Assembly (NCBI RefSeq): GCF_005843885.1
Contig: NZ_CP040443.1
Coordinates: forward strand, 1,674,001 to 1,738,000
Source: Escherichia sp. E4742
GTDB lineage: Bacteria > Pseudomonadota > Gammaproteobacteria > Enterobacterales > Enterobacteriaceae
DNA: 64,000 bases
Reading direction: 5' to 3'
Positions 35,591 to 44,247 of this stretch are shown piece by piece. Within the stretch, counting starts at the first letter, position 1. Each line of letters starts with the position of its first letter. The position numbers and the translations under genes were made by a program. The notes beneath the pieces are model-generated. The model did no database searches. It saw only the letters and a program-made list of their open reading frames with translations, and was not told where the DNA came from.

Positions 35591-36808
35591 TTAAGATGAC
35601 GAAACGGCCTCAGGTGCTTCCACCGGAGGCCGTTTTTTTAATCGCCACGTCAGCAATAACGCGATTGCGACCAGCCCCGCCGCCGCCAGATAAATCACCG
35701 GTACGCCCGCCCAACTCATCACCAGCCCTGCCAGTGGTCCGGTCACGCCAAGCGATAAATCCATAAATACGGTGTAGGTTGCCAGCGCCGCCCCCTGATT
35801 CTGCTGCGGCACCGCTTTGACCGCCACTACGCCCAATGCCGGGAACACCAGCGAAAAGCCCGCCCCCGCCAGTAAGACGCCGATTTTCGCCATCCACGGC
35901 ATAGTCGCCACGCCAACCAGCAGCAGGCCGATTATCTCAACGCTAAAGCAGAGCATCGCCACGTTTAAGCCACCAATGCGGTTTATGCCGTTAGGGAATA
36001 ACAATCGCGTTCCAACAAACGCACAGCTAAACAACGTCAGCGCGAAGGCCGCACCGTCCCAGCCTTTAGCGTCATAAAACAGCGTGATAAAGGTGGCGAT
36101 AACGCCAAACCCGGCGGAAGCCAACGCCAGCGCCATACCGTACAGCCAGACGCGCCCAAGTACCGCGCGAAACGGCAGAGGTTTGCCTTTACTGGCTTTC
36201 ACCGTCGGACGCGGTATTGCCAACAAAATAGCCACCAGCGCCACGCCCATAATGATTAATGCTAACGCCTGCAAACCGCCCCAGTGATAAAACACCACAC
36301 CTAACGGCGCGCCCATCGCCATCGCCCCGTAAGTGACAATGCCATTCCACGAAATCACTCGTCCGATATGCAGCGAACCGACCACGCCAACGCCCCACAG
36401 TGTCGACCCCGTTCCGGCAAAACTTTGCCCAATCCCAAGAATCACGCGCCCCAGGCAAAGTAATAACAGACTGATAATTGGCAGACTGGCGGTTAACCCA
36501 GCCACCAGATAACCCAGCCCGCTCAAAAAGCAGCCGCACAAACCGAAGACGACAATCTTTTTTGGCCCCAGCAAATCAGCATAACGCCCGGCATGAGGAC
36601 GACTCAGCAACGTGGCGAAATATTGCAGACTGATAACCAACCCCGCCCAGAAGGCGCTAAAGCCCATCACATCATGGACATAGCCCGGTAGCACGGCGAG
36701 CGGTAATCCGATGGTCAGATAGCTGGCGAAGTTAAACATCACAATGGAGACAATGCGCAAATTCAGGCGCATTCCGTTAAGCGCCGGTTCGGCAACAGGT
36801 ACGGGCAT
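35591..36808 (-). CDS. yhhS: MFS transporter YhhS
   Basis: 405 residues from the ATG at 36808 (MPVPVAEPALNGMRLN); twelve membrane helices. The MFS loop 2–3 motif is seen as SRPHAGRYADLLGPKK (near residues 75–90). YhhS has been implicated in arabinose and glyphosate efflux; a physiological substrate is not settled. Divergent from yhhT; its 3' end contains the dcrB terminator, which may constrain the last codons. Confidence 0.94.
   Translation of the reverse strand: MPVPVAEPALNGMRLNLRIVSIVMFNFASYLTIGLPLAVLPGYVHDVMGFSAFWAGLVISLQYFATLLSRPHAGRYADLLGPKKIVVFGLCGCFLSGLGYLVAGLTASLPIISLLLLCLGRVILGIGQSFAGTGSTLWGVGVVGSLHIGRVISWNGIVTYGAMAMGAPLGVVFYHWGGLQALALIIMGVALVAILLAIPRPTVKASKGKPLPFRAVLGRVWLYGMALALASAGFGVIATFITLFYDAKGWDGAAFALTLFSCAFVGTRLLFPNGINRIGGLNVAMLCFSVEIIGLLLVGVATMPWMAKIGVLLAGAGFSLVFPALGVVAVKAVPQQNQGAALATYTVFMDLSLGVTGPLAGLVMSWAGVPVIYLAAAGLVAIALLLTWRLKKRPPVEAPEAVSSS
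35604..35639 (+). terminator. Intrinsic terminator of dcrB
   Basis: ACGGCCTC/GAGGCCGT (8-bp stem, 14-nt loop) followed by seven Ts. It starts 16 bp after the dcrB stop and lies entirely within the last codons of the convergent yhhS gene. Confidence 0.88.
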
Positions 36809-36939
36809 GAGGAGCACCACATTTTTACAACAGTGTTTCATTTTTACCACGTGGTGGCGTGTAAATCAGCAAGAAGAATCAGAATATTGCTGGCGTGACT
36901 CCCGCTACACTTAATACAAAAAGTCATAAGGAAGCCCCA

Positions 36940-37989
36940 ATGGAAACATCTCAACCCGATAAAACGGGCATGCACATTCTACTCAAGCTGGCTTCACTGG
37001 TAGTAATCCTCGCGGGTATTCACGCAGCGGCAGATATCATTGTGCAATTGTTACTGGCGCTGTTTTTCGCCATCGTCCTCAATCCACTGGTGACCTGGTT
37101 TATTCGTCGCGGAGTTCAGCGTCCCGTTGCCATTACGATTGTAGTCGTAGTGATGTTGATTGCGCTTACTGCGCTGGTCGGCGTACTGGCGGCATCGTTT
37201 AACGAATTTATCTCTATGCTGCCGAAGTTTAATAAGGAGCTGACGCGCAAGCTTTTTAAATTGCAGGAGATGCTGCCTTTTCTTAATTTGCATATGTCGC
37301 CGGAACGAATGTTGCAGCGGATGGATTCAGAAAAAGTTGTCGCCTTCACCACTGCGCTGATGACCGGGCTTTCCGGGGCAATGGCGAGCGTACTTCTGCT
37401 GGTTATGACCGTTGTTTTTATGCTGTTTGAAGTACGCCACGTCCCTTACAAAATGCGCTTTGCGTTGAATAACCCACAGATTCACATCGCCGGATTACAC
37501 CGCGCATTAAAAGGCGTTTCGCATTATCTGGCATTAAAAACACTGCTAAGTTTATGGACGGGCGTTATCGTCTGGCTGGGGCTGGCGCTGATGGGCGTGC
37601 AGTTTGCGCTGATGTGGGCAGTACTGGCGTTTTTACTCAACTACGTCCCCAATATCGGCGCGGTAATTTCCGCCGTACCGCCAATGATTCAGGTGCTGCT
37701 GTTTAATGGTGTTTACGAATGTATTCTGGTCGGCACATTGTTTTTAGTTGTCCATATGGTCATCGGCAATATTTTAGAACCACGGATGATGGGCCATCGC
37801 CTGGGGATGTCCACGCTGGTGGTGTTTCTTTCGTTGTTGGTTTGGGGATGGCTGCTCGGTCCGGTAGGAATGCTACTCTCGGTACCATTAACCAGCGTCT
37901 GTAAAATCTGGATGGAAACCACCAAAGGTGGTAGCAAACTGGCGATTTTACTGGGACCGGGAAGGCCGAAAAGTCGGTTACCAGGTTAA
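36940..37989 (+). CDS. yhhT: AI-2E/PerM-family transporter YhhT
   Basis: 349 residues from the ATG at 36940 (METSQPDKTGMHILLKL), preceded by AAGGAAGCCCCA. About eight membrane helices with a soluble loop near 90–150; conserved NYVPNIGAVISAVPP and NILEPRMMGHRLGMS motifs of the family (UPF0118). Function not established. It marks the left border of the aryl-polyene island. Confidence 0.94.
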   Translation: METSQPDKTGMHILLKLASLVVILAGIHAAADIIVQLLLALFFAIVLNPLVTWFIRRGVQRPVAITIVVVVMLIALTALVGVLAASFNEFISMLPKFNKELTRKLFKLQEMLPFLNLHMSPERMLQRMDSEKVVAFTTALMTGLSGAMASVLLLVMTVVFMLFEVRHVPYKMRFALNNPQIHIAGLHRALKGVSHYLALKTLLSLWTGVIVWLGLALMGVQFALMWAVLAFLLNYVPNIGAVISAVPPMIQVLLFNGVYECILVGTLFLVVHMVIGNILEPRMMGHRLGMSTLVVFLSLLVWGWLLGPVGMLLSVPLTSVCKIWMETTKGGSKLAILLGPGRPKSRLPG

Positions 37990-38370
37990 TAGCGCATCCT
38001 GATCAGGCAATGGCTGCTGTTTATCTAACGGTGGCCATTTGATTTGAGGAAATGATGAAATATTATTCAGAAAATTAATTTATAAAAACCACTCCTTAAG
38101 CCAAATATATATAAACACCGAATAATTATTAAATTCCCATCCCAGAGAACGCACTGATTATATTGTGTTATTTTTATTGCCTCATTTTTCTCACTCACTT
38201 ATAGTTGGTCCCCGCTGGCAGTAATTTAGTCATCTCAAAATGATTTGTTCTGATGTGCACTTACTGACTTATCTCATAAGTAAATTTTTCTCTAAATAAA
38301 GAATAGTGATACCAGCAATTATAGTTAAATCCTGCTTTACTCGTAAAAACAATACTTTAATGGGGTTCTA
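37990..38370. other. AT-rich leader region upstream of the APE cluster
   Basis: 380 bp without a gene. From about 38060 it is strikingly AT-rich with repeated TATATA/AATAATTATT tracts. It must contain the promoter of apeA–R and is the junction between conserved yhhT and the island. I see no tRNA, direct repeat or integrase trace. H-NS-type silencing would fit the base composition, but that is inference. Confidence 0.5.
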
Positions 38371-38760
38371 ATGAAACACTACATGAAATGGTTTGCTGCT
38401 ATTGCTGTTGTGGGCGCTTTAGCGGGTTGTGCGCGTACTGCACCAATTGATCAAGTTCACTCAACCGTCAGCGCTGGTCATACCCAGGATCAAGTAAAAA
38501 AAGCGATTCTGAAAGCTGGCGTTGAACGCAAATGGATTATGTCCGAAGCCGGACAAGGCGTAATTAAAGCACGTCAACAATCACGCGATCATTCAGCAGA
38601 AATTCGCATTAACTACACAGCATCCAGCTACGATATCAATTATGAAAATAGTCAGAACCTGCAAGCATCAGGCGGACAAATTCATAAAAACTATAATCGC
38701 TGGGTCCGTAATCTCGACAAAGATATTCAACTGAATTTGTCGGCTGGCGCAGATTTGTAA
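38371..38760 (+). CDS. apeA: APE cluster lipoprotein ApeA
   Basis: 129 residues; lipobox GALAGC with Cys20 after a hydrophobic signal. The mature part is small, basic in the middle (IKARQQSRDHS) and ends in a long Asn/Tyr-rich region. No catalytic motif seen. First gene of the aryl-polyene block, preceded by GGGGTTCTA. A role in placing the pigment lipid in the envelope is inferred from position. A hairpin follows it, so it may be made in excess over the downstream genes. Confidence 0.82.
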   Translation: MKHYMKWFAAIAVVGALAGCARTAPIDQVHSTVSAGHTQDQVKKAILKAGVERKWIMSEAGQGVIKARQQSRDHSAEIRINYTASSYDINYENSQNLQASGGQIHKNYNRWVRNLDKDIQLNLSAGADL

Positions 38761-38772
38761 TTTCCCCTAAAG

Positions 38773-38791
38773 TCGGGCCGCTTCGGTCCGA
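38773..38791 (+). terminator. Attenuator-like hairpin between apeA and apeB
   Basis: TCGGGCC/GGTCCGA (7-bp stem with one G·T, 5-nt GCTTC loop) followed by TAATAATTT, 12 bp past apeA. Weak T tract: likely partial termination or mRNA protection. Confidence 0.5.
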
Positions 38792-38828
38792 TAATAATTT
38801 AATTCCCTCTTAACAGGTTGTGCCCAAC

Positions 38829-39887
38829 ATGTACGAACAGGATTCTCTTAGCGCACTGGATGCGATTACCGAAGCTCAACGCATTGCCTTTGCCCCCATG
38901 CTTTTTCAAACAGCTCTCTGCCTGCGTAATGCGGGTGTGCTTTCTTATCTGGATCGACAAGGCAAACATGGCGCAACGCTGGCTGATATCACCGAAAATA
39001 GTCATATCAACGAATATGCTGCCAGCGTTCTGTTAGATATGGGCTTAAGCGGGCGAATTATTACCTGCAAAGAGGGAATTTATTACCTGGCGAAAATCGG
39101 TCATTACCTCCTGCATGACACCATGACGCGCGTGAATATGGATTTCACCCAGGATGTCTGTTATCAGGGGCTATTCTTCCTCGCCGATTCACTCAATGAA
39201 GGCAAACCTTCCGGGTTAAAAGTATTTGGCGACTGGCCGACGATATATCCGGCACTTTCACAATTACCTGACGCCGCCCGTGAAAGCTGGTTCGCGTTTG
39301 ATCATTACTATTCAGATGGCGCATTTAACGCCGCACTGCCTTATGTATTCGCCAACAACCCCACAACCTTGTACGATGTAGGCGGCAATACCGGTAAGTG
39401 GGCTTTGCGCTGCTGTAAATACAACGAAAACATCACCGTTACGTTATTAGATCTGCCACAACAAATCGTGCTCGCCAAAGAAAATATCGCGAATGCAGGC
39501 TTTTCTGATCGTATAGATTTCCATGCTGTGGATATGCTAAGCGATGCGCCGTTACCGGGCGAGGCTGATATCTGGTGGATGAGTCAATTTTTAGACTGTT
39601 TTTCACCCGAACAAATAATTAGCATACTCAGCAAAGTTGCCAGCGTAATGAAGCCCGGCGCAAAACTTTGCATTATGGAGTTGTTCTGGGATGCACAGCG
39701 GTTTGAAGCGGCATCGTTTAGCCTGAATGCCTCCTCACTTTATTTCACCTGCATGGCAAACGGTAACAGCCGTTTCTATAGCGCAGAGAAATTTTACGAC
39801 TATCTGAATAATGCAGGATTTCAGGTAGCAGAGCGCCACGATAATTTAGGCGTTGGGCATACATTATTGATATGCCAAAAGAAATAA
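38829..39887 (+). CDS. apeB: SAM-dependent O-methyltransferase ApeB
   Basis: 352 residues from the ATG at 38829; a GTG nine bases upstream is an alternative and is closer to AGG. N-terminal winged-helix dimerisation region (about 1–90), then a class I methyltransferase domain with motif I LYDVGGNTGKWAL (near 178–190), the LLDLPQQIVLAKENI acidic-loop motif and DIWWMSQFLDCF. This is the plant-type O-methyltransferase family fold. In APE pathways it would methylate the aryl head group. Followed by apeC after about 40 bp. Confidence 0.88.
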   Translation: MYEQDSLSALDAITEAQRIAFAPMLFQTALCLRNAGVLSYLDRQGKHGATLADITENSHINEYAASVLLDMGLSGRIITCKEGIYYLAKIGHYLLHDTMTRVNMDFTQDVCYQGLFFLADSLNEGKPSGLKVFGDWPTIYPALSQLPDAARESWFAFDHYYSDGAFNAALPYVFANNPTTLYDVGGNTGKWALRCCKYNENITVTLLDLPQQIVLAKENIANAGFSDRIDFHAVDMLSDAPLPGEADIWWMSQFLDCFSPEQIISILSKVASVMKPGAKLCIMELFWDAQRFEAASFSLNASSLYFTCMANGNSRFYSAEKFYDYLNNAGFQVAERHDNLGVGHTLLICQKK

Positions 39888-39927
39888 TCGTCACTTAATA
39901 ATTTTGGTTTACCGCGGGCGCGCGTTG

Positions 39928-40650
39928 ATGAAATTTACATTAAATATTACCGACTGGAAGGCACTGGCGCCTGGACTTAGCGAAGCCCAGCAATGGCAAG
40001 CATGGTCGCGCCAGCCGTGGGCGATTGACCCTGCTGCACCGTTTGCAAAATTATGCGAATTGCCAATGATGACCGCCCGCCGTCTCAGTTCTGGCAGCAA
40101 ACTGGCCGTGGAGTGCGGTCTGGCAATGCTACGCCGCCATCAAATAGACGCCGTTTTGTATACCAGTCGTCATGGCGAACTGGAACGCAATTACCGCATT
40201 GTTCATGCACTGGCAACCGAACAGGCACTCTCTCCGACCGACTTCGCGCTCTCCGTACACAACTCTTCCGTGGGTAACCTGACCATTGCGGCCAAACAAC
40301 CGATCGTTTCGTCATCGCTTTCGGCTGGTCGCGACAGTTTCCAGCAAGGTTTGTGTGAAGTGCTTAGCCTGTTACAAGCGGGATACCAGCGCGTGTTGAT
40401 GGTCGATTTTGATGGCTTTCTGCCTGAGTTCTATCACCCACAACTGCCAGCAGAAATGCCGACCTGGCCGTACGCCGTCGCGCTGGTGATTGAAGCTGGC
40501 GATGACTGGCAATGTGAAACACAGCCAGTCATTGCGGGCAATGAAACATCACTGCCGCAAAGCATGTTGTTTTTACAGCACTTTTTACAAAATGTTGATA
40601 AGTTTTCACTGCCTGGCGAGCGCGTGCAATGGCGCTGGAACCGCAGATGA
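39928..40650 (+). CDS. apeC: Ketosynthase-like chain-length factor ApeC
   Basis: 240 residues from the ATG at 39928. It resembles the N-terminal half of a beta-ketoacyl synthase (RRLSSGSKLAVECG, ALSVHNSSVGNL), but at the position where a ketosynthase has TACSS it reads VHNSSVG (about residues 110–116), so the active-site Cys is absent, and the C-terminal His-containing half is missing. Such proteins pair with an active ketosynthase (here ApeO) and set chain length. Its stop overlaps the apeD start. Confidence 0.87.
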   Translation: MKFTLNITDWKALAPGLSEAQQWQAWSRQPWAIDPAAPFAKLCELPMMTARRLSSGSKLAVECGLAMLRRHQIDAVLYTSRHGELERNYRIVHALATEQALSPTDFALSVHNSSVGNLTIAAKQPIVSSSLSAGRDSFQQGLCEVLSLLQAGYQRVLMVDFDGFLPEFYHPQLPAEMPTWPYAVALVIEAGDDWQCETQPVIAGNETSLPQSMLFLQHFLQNVDKFSLPGERVQWRWNRR

Positions 40651-41468
40651 GTAAGCTGATGTCGCGCCTGGAGTGGACATGGCGACTGGTTATGACCGGG
40701 TTGTGTTTTGCCCTGTTTGGCCTCGGCGGACTACTGCTCTCTGTAGTGTGGTTTAACGTATTGTTGGTTTTGGTGTGGGATACTTCCCGCCGCCGTCGTT
40801 TGGCGCGTCGCAGCATTGCCGCCAGTTTTCGCCTGTTTTTAACAGTCGCAAAAGGGCTTGGCGTGCTGGATTATCGGATTAATGGGGCTGAAATCTTACG
40901 TCAGGAACGCGGTTGCCTCGTCATAGCCAATCATCCCACGCTGATCGATTACGTACTACTGGCATCTGTCATGCCAGAAACTGACTGCCTGGTAAAAAGC
41001 GCGCTGTTGAAAAATCCTTTTCTTGGCGGCGTCGTGCGGGCGGCAGATTATTTAATCAACAGCGAAGCTGAAACCCTCTTACCCCGTTGCCAACAGCGAC
41101 TGGCACAGGGCGACACTATCCTGATTTTCCCCGAAGGCACGCGAACGAAGCCCGGTGAAAAAATGACGTTGCAGCGCGGGGCAGCGAATATTGCCGTGCG
41201 CTGCGCCAGCGATTTACGCATCGTGACGATCGGCTGTAGCGAGCATCTGCTGGATAAACAAAGTAAATGGTATGACGTTCCGCCTGCCAGGCCGTTTTTT
41301 ACGGTTGAAGTCCGTGGGCGGGTAGAAATCAATAAATTTTACGATGCAACTTCACAAGAACCGGCGCTGGCAGCAAGGCAGCTAAACCGGCATCTTTTGC
41401 TTCAATTACAACAAGGTTGTTTACCTCTCTCAGGAATAAATAATGCAAGCGCTTTATCTGGAAATTAA
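40647..41468 (+). CDS. apeD: Lysophospholipid-type acyltransferase ApeD
   Basis: 273 residues from the ATG at 40647, which overlaps the apeC stop; in-frame ATGs at 40629 and 40659 are alternatives. An N-terminal hydrophobic helix (VMTGLCFALFGLGGLLLSVVW in part) is followed by a PlsC domain with the catalytic NHPTLID (H-x4-D) and FPEGTRT motifs. Likely transfers an acyl group onto the lipid part of the aryl polyene. Its 3' end overlaps apeE by 26 bp. Confidence 0.87.
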   Translation: MSKLMSRLEWTWRLVMTGLCFALFGLGGLLLSVVWFNVLLVLVWDTSRRRRLARRSIAASFRLFLTVAKGLGVLDYRINGAEILRQERGCLVIANHPTLIDYVLLASVMPETDCLVKSALLKNPFLGGVVRAADYLINSEAETLLPRCQQRLAQGDTILIFPEGTRTKPGEKMTLQRGAANIAVRCASDLRIVTIGCSEHLLDKQSKWYDVPPARPFFTVEVRGRVEINKFYDATSQEPALAARQLNRHLLLQLQQGCLPLSGINNASALSGN

Positions 41469-41700
41469 AAATCTCATCATCAGCACCCTCAATCTGGACG
41501 AGTTGACTCCTGATGATATCGATACCGATGCGCCGCTGTTCGGCGACGGTTTAGGGCTGGATTCCATCGATGCCCTGGAACTGGGGCTGGCAGTGAAAAA
41601 TGAGTACGGCATCGTGCTCTCCGCGGAAAGTGAAGAGATGCGTCAGCACTTTTTCTCCGTCGCCACTCTGGCCTCTTTCATTGCTGCGCAACGCGCCTGA
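41443..41700 (+). CDS. apeE: Acyl carrier protein ApeE
   Basis: 85 residues. The 4'-phosphopantetheine attachment motif is GLDSIDALEL (Ser near residue 41), with acidic helix II typical of ACPs. It is one of two adjacent, divergent ACPs in the cluster. AcpT, encoded at the end of the block, is the expected modifying enzyme. Confidence 0.93.
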   Translation: MQALYLEIKNLIISTLNLDELTPDDIDTDAPLFGDGLGLDSIDALELGLAVKNEYGIVLSAESEEMRQHFFSVATLASFIAAQRA

Positions 41701-41711
41701 GGAAAGCCATC

Positions 41712-41963
41712 ATGACACAACAACAAACCGTCTATCAGGAAGTCTCAGCCCTGCTGGTCAAGCTGTTTGAAATCGATCCGCAGGACATCAAACCTGAAGC
41801 GCGCCTGTACGAAGATCTGGAACTGGACAGCATCGACGCCGTTGACATGATTGTGCACCTGCAAAAGAAAACCGGTAAGAAAATCAAGCCGGAAGAGTTT
41901 AAAGCAGTGCGTACAGTCCAGGATGTCGTAGAGGCCGTAGTACGCCTGCTACAAGAAGCCTGA
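41712..41963 (+). CDS. apeF: Acyl carrier protein ApeF
   Basis: 83 residues with the ELDSIDAVDM attachment motif (Ser near residue 38). More acidic and more like fatty-acid ACP than ApeE. A separate carrier for starter and extender or for two chains is plausible; which ACP carries which group cannot be told from sequence. Confidence 0.93.
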   Translation: MTQQQTVYQEVSALLVKLFEIDPQDIKPEARLYEDLELDSIDAVDMIVHLQKKTGKKIKPEEFKAVRTVQDVVEAVVRLLQEA

Positions 41964-41967
41964 TCTG

Positions 41968-42549
41968 ATGTCGGGCATTCGCTCGCTACCGATTATTAAG
42001 CTGCTGACCGGATTATTGCTGCTCGCCTGGCCGTTTGTGATTTGGCTTGGTTTGGCACATAACGGCCTGCATTGGCTGTTGCCGCTGATGGCGCTGCTGC
42101 TTTTGTTGCGCCTGCGCCAGCCCCGTCGCCAGGCGGGGCCACTACAAGCCGTCACACAAATCGTCGCTGTCGTAGGCATCGCCTTGTGTGTCGCCAGCTT
42201 TCTGTTGAAAACGCACCAGCTACTGCTGTTTTACCCGGTAGTGGTTAATACGGTAATGCTGGCGGTTTTTGGCGGTTCGCTGTGGTCGGCAATGCCGATA
42301 ATTGAGCGGTTGGCGCGTTTGCAGGAGCCAGACCTTCCGGAAAAGGGCGTGCGCTATACCCGCCACGTTACGCAAGTCTGGTGCGGCTTTTTCATCATCA
42401 ACGGCGGAATTGCCCTCTTTACCGCGCTGCATGGCGATATGTCGTTATGGACTGCATGGAACGGCATGATTGCTTATTTGTTGATGGGGACGTTAATGGC
42501 TGGTGAATGGCTGGTGCGCCGTCAGGTGATGAAAAGAGATCGCTCATGA
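41968..42549 (+). CDS. apeG: Inner-membrane protein ApeG (COG4648-like)
   Basis: 193 residues, about five to six membrane helices; a basic loop RLRQPRRQ near residue 50. It has the RYTRHVTQVWCGFFIINGGIA region (in part) conserved in APE-cluster membrane proteins. No known catalytic motif. Overlaps apeH by 4 bp (ATGA). Function unknown. Confidence 0.84.
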   Translation: MSGIRSLPIIKLLTGLLLLAWPFVIWLGLAHNGLHWLLPLMALLLLLRLRQPRRQAGPLQAVTQIVAVVGIALCVASFLLKTHQLLLFYPVVVNTVMLAVFGGSLWSAMPIIERLARLQEPDLPEKGVRYTRHVTQVWCGFFIINGGIALFTALHGDMSLWTAWNGMIAYLLMGTLMAGEWLVRRQVMKRDRS

Positions 42550-43907
42550 AGCAGACCTTACCGCTTGCACGCTGGCTGACTGCGCCACGCCCTGATGACA
42601 CGCCCATTGCGTGGCTGGACGAAAGCTCCTGGACGCTGGGCGATTTGCGTCACGATGTCGCGCAACTTATCTGCCGTTTGCAGCAACGGCCCGGGAAACG
42701 CTGGGCGCTATGCTTTGAGAACAGCTATCTGTTTATCGTTGCCCTGCTGGCGACGCTACACGCTGGAAAAACGCCGGTGCTTCCGGGGCATAACCGTGTT
42801 AACCAGCTTAATGAGCAACGTGAACTGTTCGATGGTGTACTTAGCGACAGCGAACTTAACTGGCAAGGTTCATTACTGTTGGTAGCAAGTTCCCCACAAG
42901 TCGCGACACAATCATTCACCTTTGCCGCCATAGCACCAGATGCTTATATCGAGTTGTTTACCTCCGGTTCTACAGGGCAGCCGAAGCGGGTGATTAAACC
43001 TGTTTATTTGCTGGACCGTGAAGCACAACTGCTGGCTGAACGATTAGGCGCACGTCTGGCGGGTTGTCGGGTGGTCGGTTCCGTATTGCCACAGCATTTG
43101 TACGGCCTGACTTTTCGCGTTTTCCTGCCAATGGCGCTGGGATTACCGCTGCACGCCGCCATGCTCTGGTATGTCGAACAGTTTGCCGCGTTGAGTCACC
43201 AGCATCGCTATATCTTCATCAGCAGCCCGGCATTTTTGAAGCGTCTGGATGCTCAGCTATCCCCGCCGCCTGTTCAGGTGCTTCTGTCTGCTGGCGGTGA
43301 GCTACCGTGGCAGGACGTACAACACACTGCGAGCTGGCTGCGCGTCTGGCCTGATGAAATCTACGGCAGCACGGAAACCGGCGTTATCGCCTGGCGTTAC
43401 CGCGAACAAGAGCAACGCCGCTGGCTACCCTTCCCAGGTATGCAGTTCCAGGCAGAAGGTGATGTTTTTCGCCTCTTTTCACCGCTGATGGCGGATGATA
43501 ACGGCCTGTTACTCGACGATATCTTGCAGTTTACCGAAGACGGTCAGTTCCATCTGATGGGACGTCGCGGACGCATCGTTAAGATTGAAGAAAAACGTAT
43601 TTCTCTGCAGGAAGTGGAACAACGTCTGCTGGCGCTGGACGGTATTCGCGAGGTGGCGGCAGTTCCCGTTATGCGCGGCGGGCGTCAGCGCATTGCCGTT
43701 TTGCTGGTGCTGGATGACGAAGCTCATCTGCAATGGCAGAACGGCGGCGGGCATCGCCAGGAAATGACCTGGCGGCGATTACTGCGCCCGACGCTGGAGC
43801 CAGTTGCCATTCCGCGTTACTGGCGCGTTATTGATGAAATGCCAGTAAACAGTATGAACAAGCGTGTCTATGCGCAATTACAGGAGTTATTTCATGAAGC
43901 CCCATGA
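42546..43907 (+). CDS. apeH: Aryl/acyl adenylating ligase ApeH
   Basis: 453 residues from the ATG at 42546, overlapping the apeG stop. ANL-superfamily signatures: the Ser/Thr/Gly-rich loop LFTSGSTGQPKRVIK (near 140), EIYGSTETG (near 285) and the hinge GRRGRIVKIEEKRISL (near 345–360). In APE biosynthesis it adenylates the aryl acid (4-hydroxybenzoate) and loads it on an ACP. Overlaps apeI by 14 bp. Confidence 0.9.
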   Translation: MKQTLPLARWLTAPRPDDTPIAWLDESSWTLGDLRHDVAQLICRLQQRPGKRWALCFENSYLFIVALLATLHAGKTPVLPGHNRVNQLNEQRELFDGVLSDSELNWQGSLLLVASSPQVATQSFTFAAIAPDAYIELFTSGSTGQPKRVIKPVYLLDREAQLLAERLGARLAGCRVVGSVLPQHLYGLTFRVFLPMALGLPLHAAMLWYVEQFAALSHQHRYIFISSPAFLKRLDAQLSPPPVQVLLSAGGELPWQDVQHTASWLRVWPDEIYGSTETGVIAWRYREQEQRRWLPFPGMQFQAEGDVFRLFSPLMADDNGLLLDDILQFTEDGQFHLMGRRGRIVKIEEKRISLQEVEQRLLALDGIREVAAVPVMRGGRQRIAVLLVLDDEAHLQWQNGGGHRQEMTWRRLLRPTLEPVAIPRYWRVIDEMPVNSMNKRVYAQLQELFHEAP

Positions 43908-44247
43908 AATCGAGCGCCATCAGGCACAAGCGAATCACCTTGAGATTGTTTTGCATCTCAGGGCAGATCTGTTCTGGTTTCGCGGTCATTTTGCCGTGCA
44001 ACCATTACTCCCCGGCGTGGCGCAAATCGACTGGGCGATGAGCTACGCGCTCACTCTGCTCGCGCCCGGCTGGCGTTTTCACTCCATTCAGAACATAAAA
44101 TTCCAGTCTCCGTTGCTGCCAGATAACCGCGTCACGCTCACGCTTAACTGGCAGGAAGATCGTCAGATTCTGAGCTTTAGCTATCAACGTCACGACGGTG
44201 ACGCCCGCCACACCGCCAGTAGCGGGAAGATCCGTCTATGTCGGTAA
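43894..44247 (+). CDS. apeI: Hot-dog dehydratase subunit ApeI
   Basis: 117 residues from the ATG at 43894, preceded by CAGGAGTTATTTC. A FabZ-like hot-dog fold: FWFRGHFAVQPLLPG carries the catalytic His of the GHF motif, but the position of the FabZ Glu reads QIDW (Asp). Acts with ApeP to dehydrate beta-hydroxyacyl-ACP during polyene extension. Overlaps apeJ by 10 bp. Confidence 0.89.
   Translation: MKPHEIERHQAQANHLEIVLHLRADLFWFRGHFAVQPLLPGVAQIDWAMSYALTLLAPGWRFHSIQNIKFQSPLLPDNRVTLTLNWQEDRQILSFSYQRHDGDARHTASSGKIRLCR

Noticed and set aside
37990..38370. Possible attachment site or tRNA fragment at the left edge of the APE block
   Set aside because: No tRNA-like sequence, direct repeat or integrase could be found; the block looks ancestral and deleted in some strains rather than phage-inserted.
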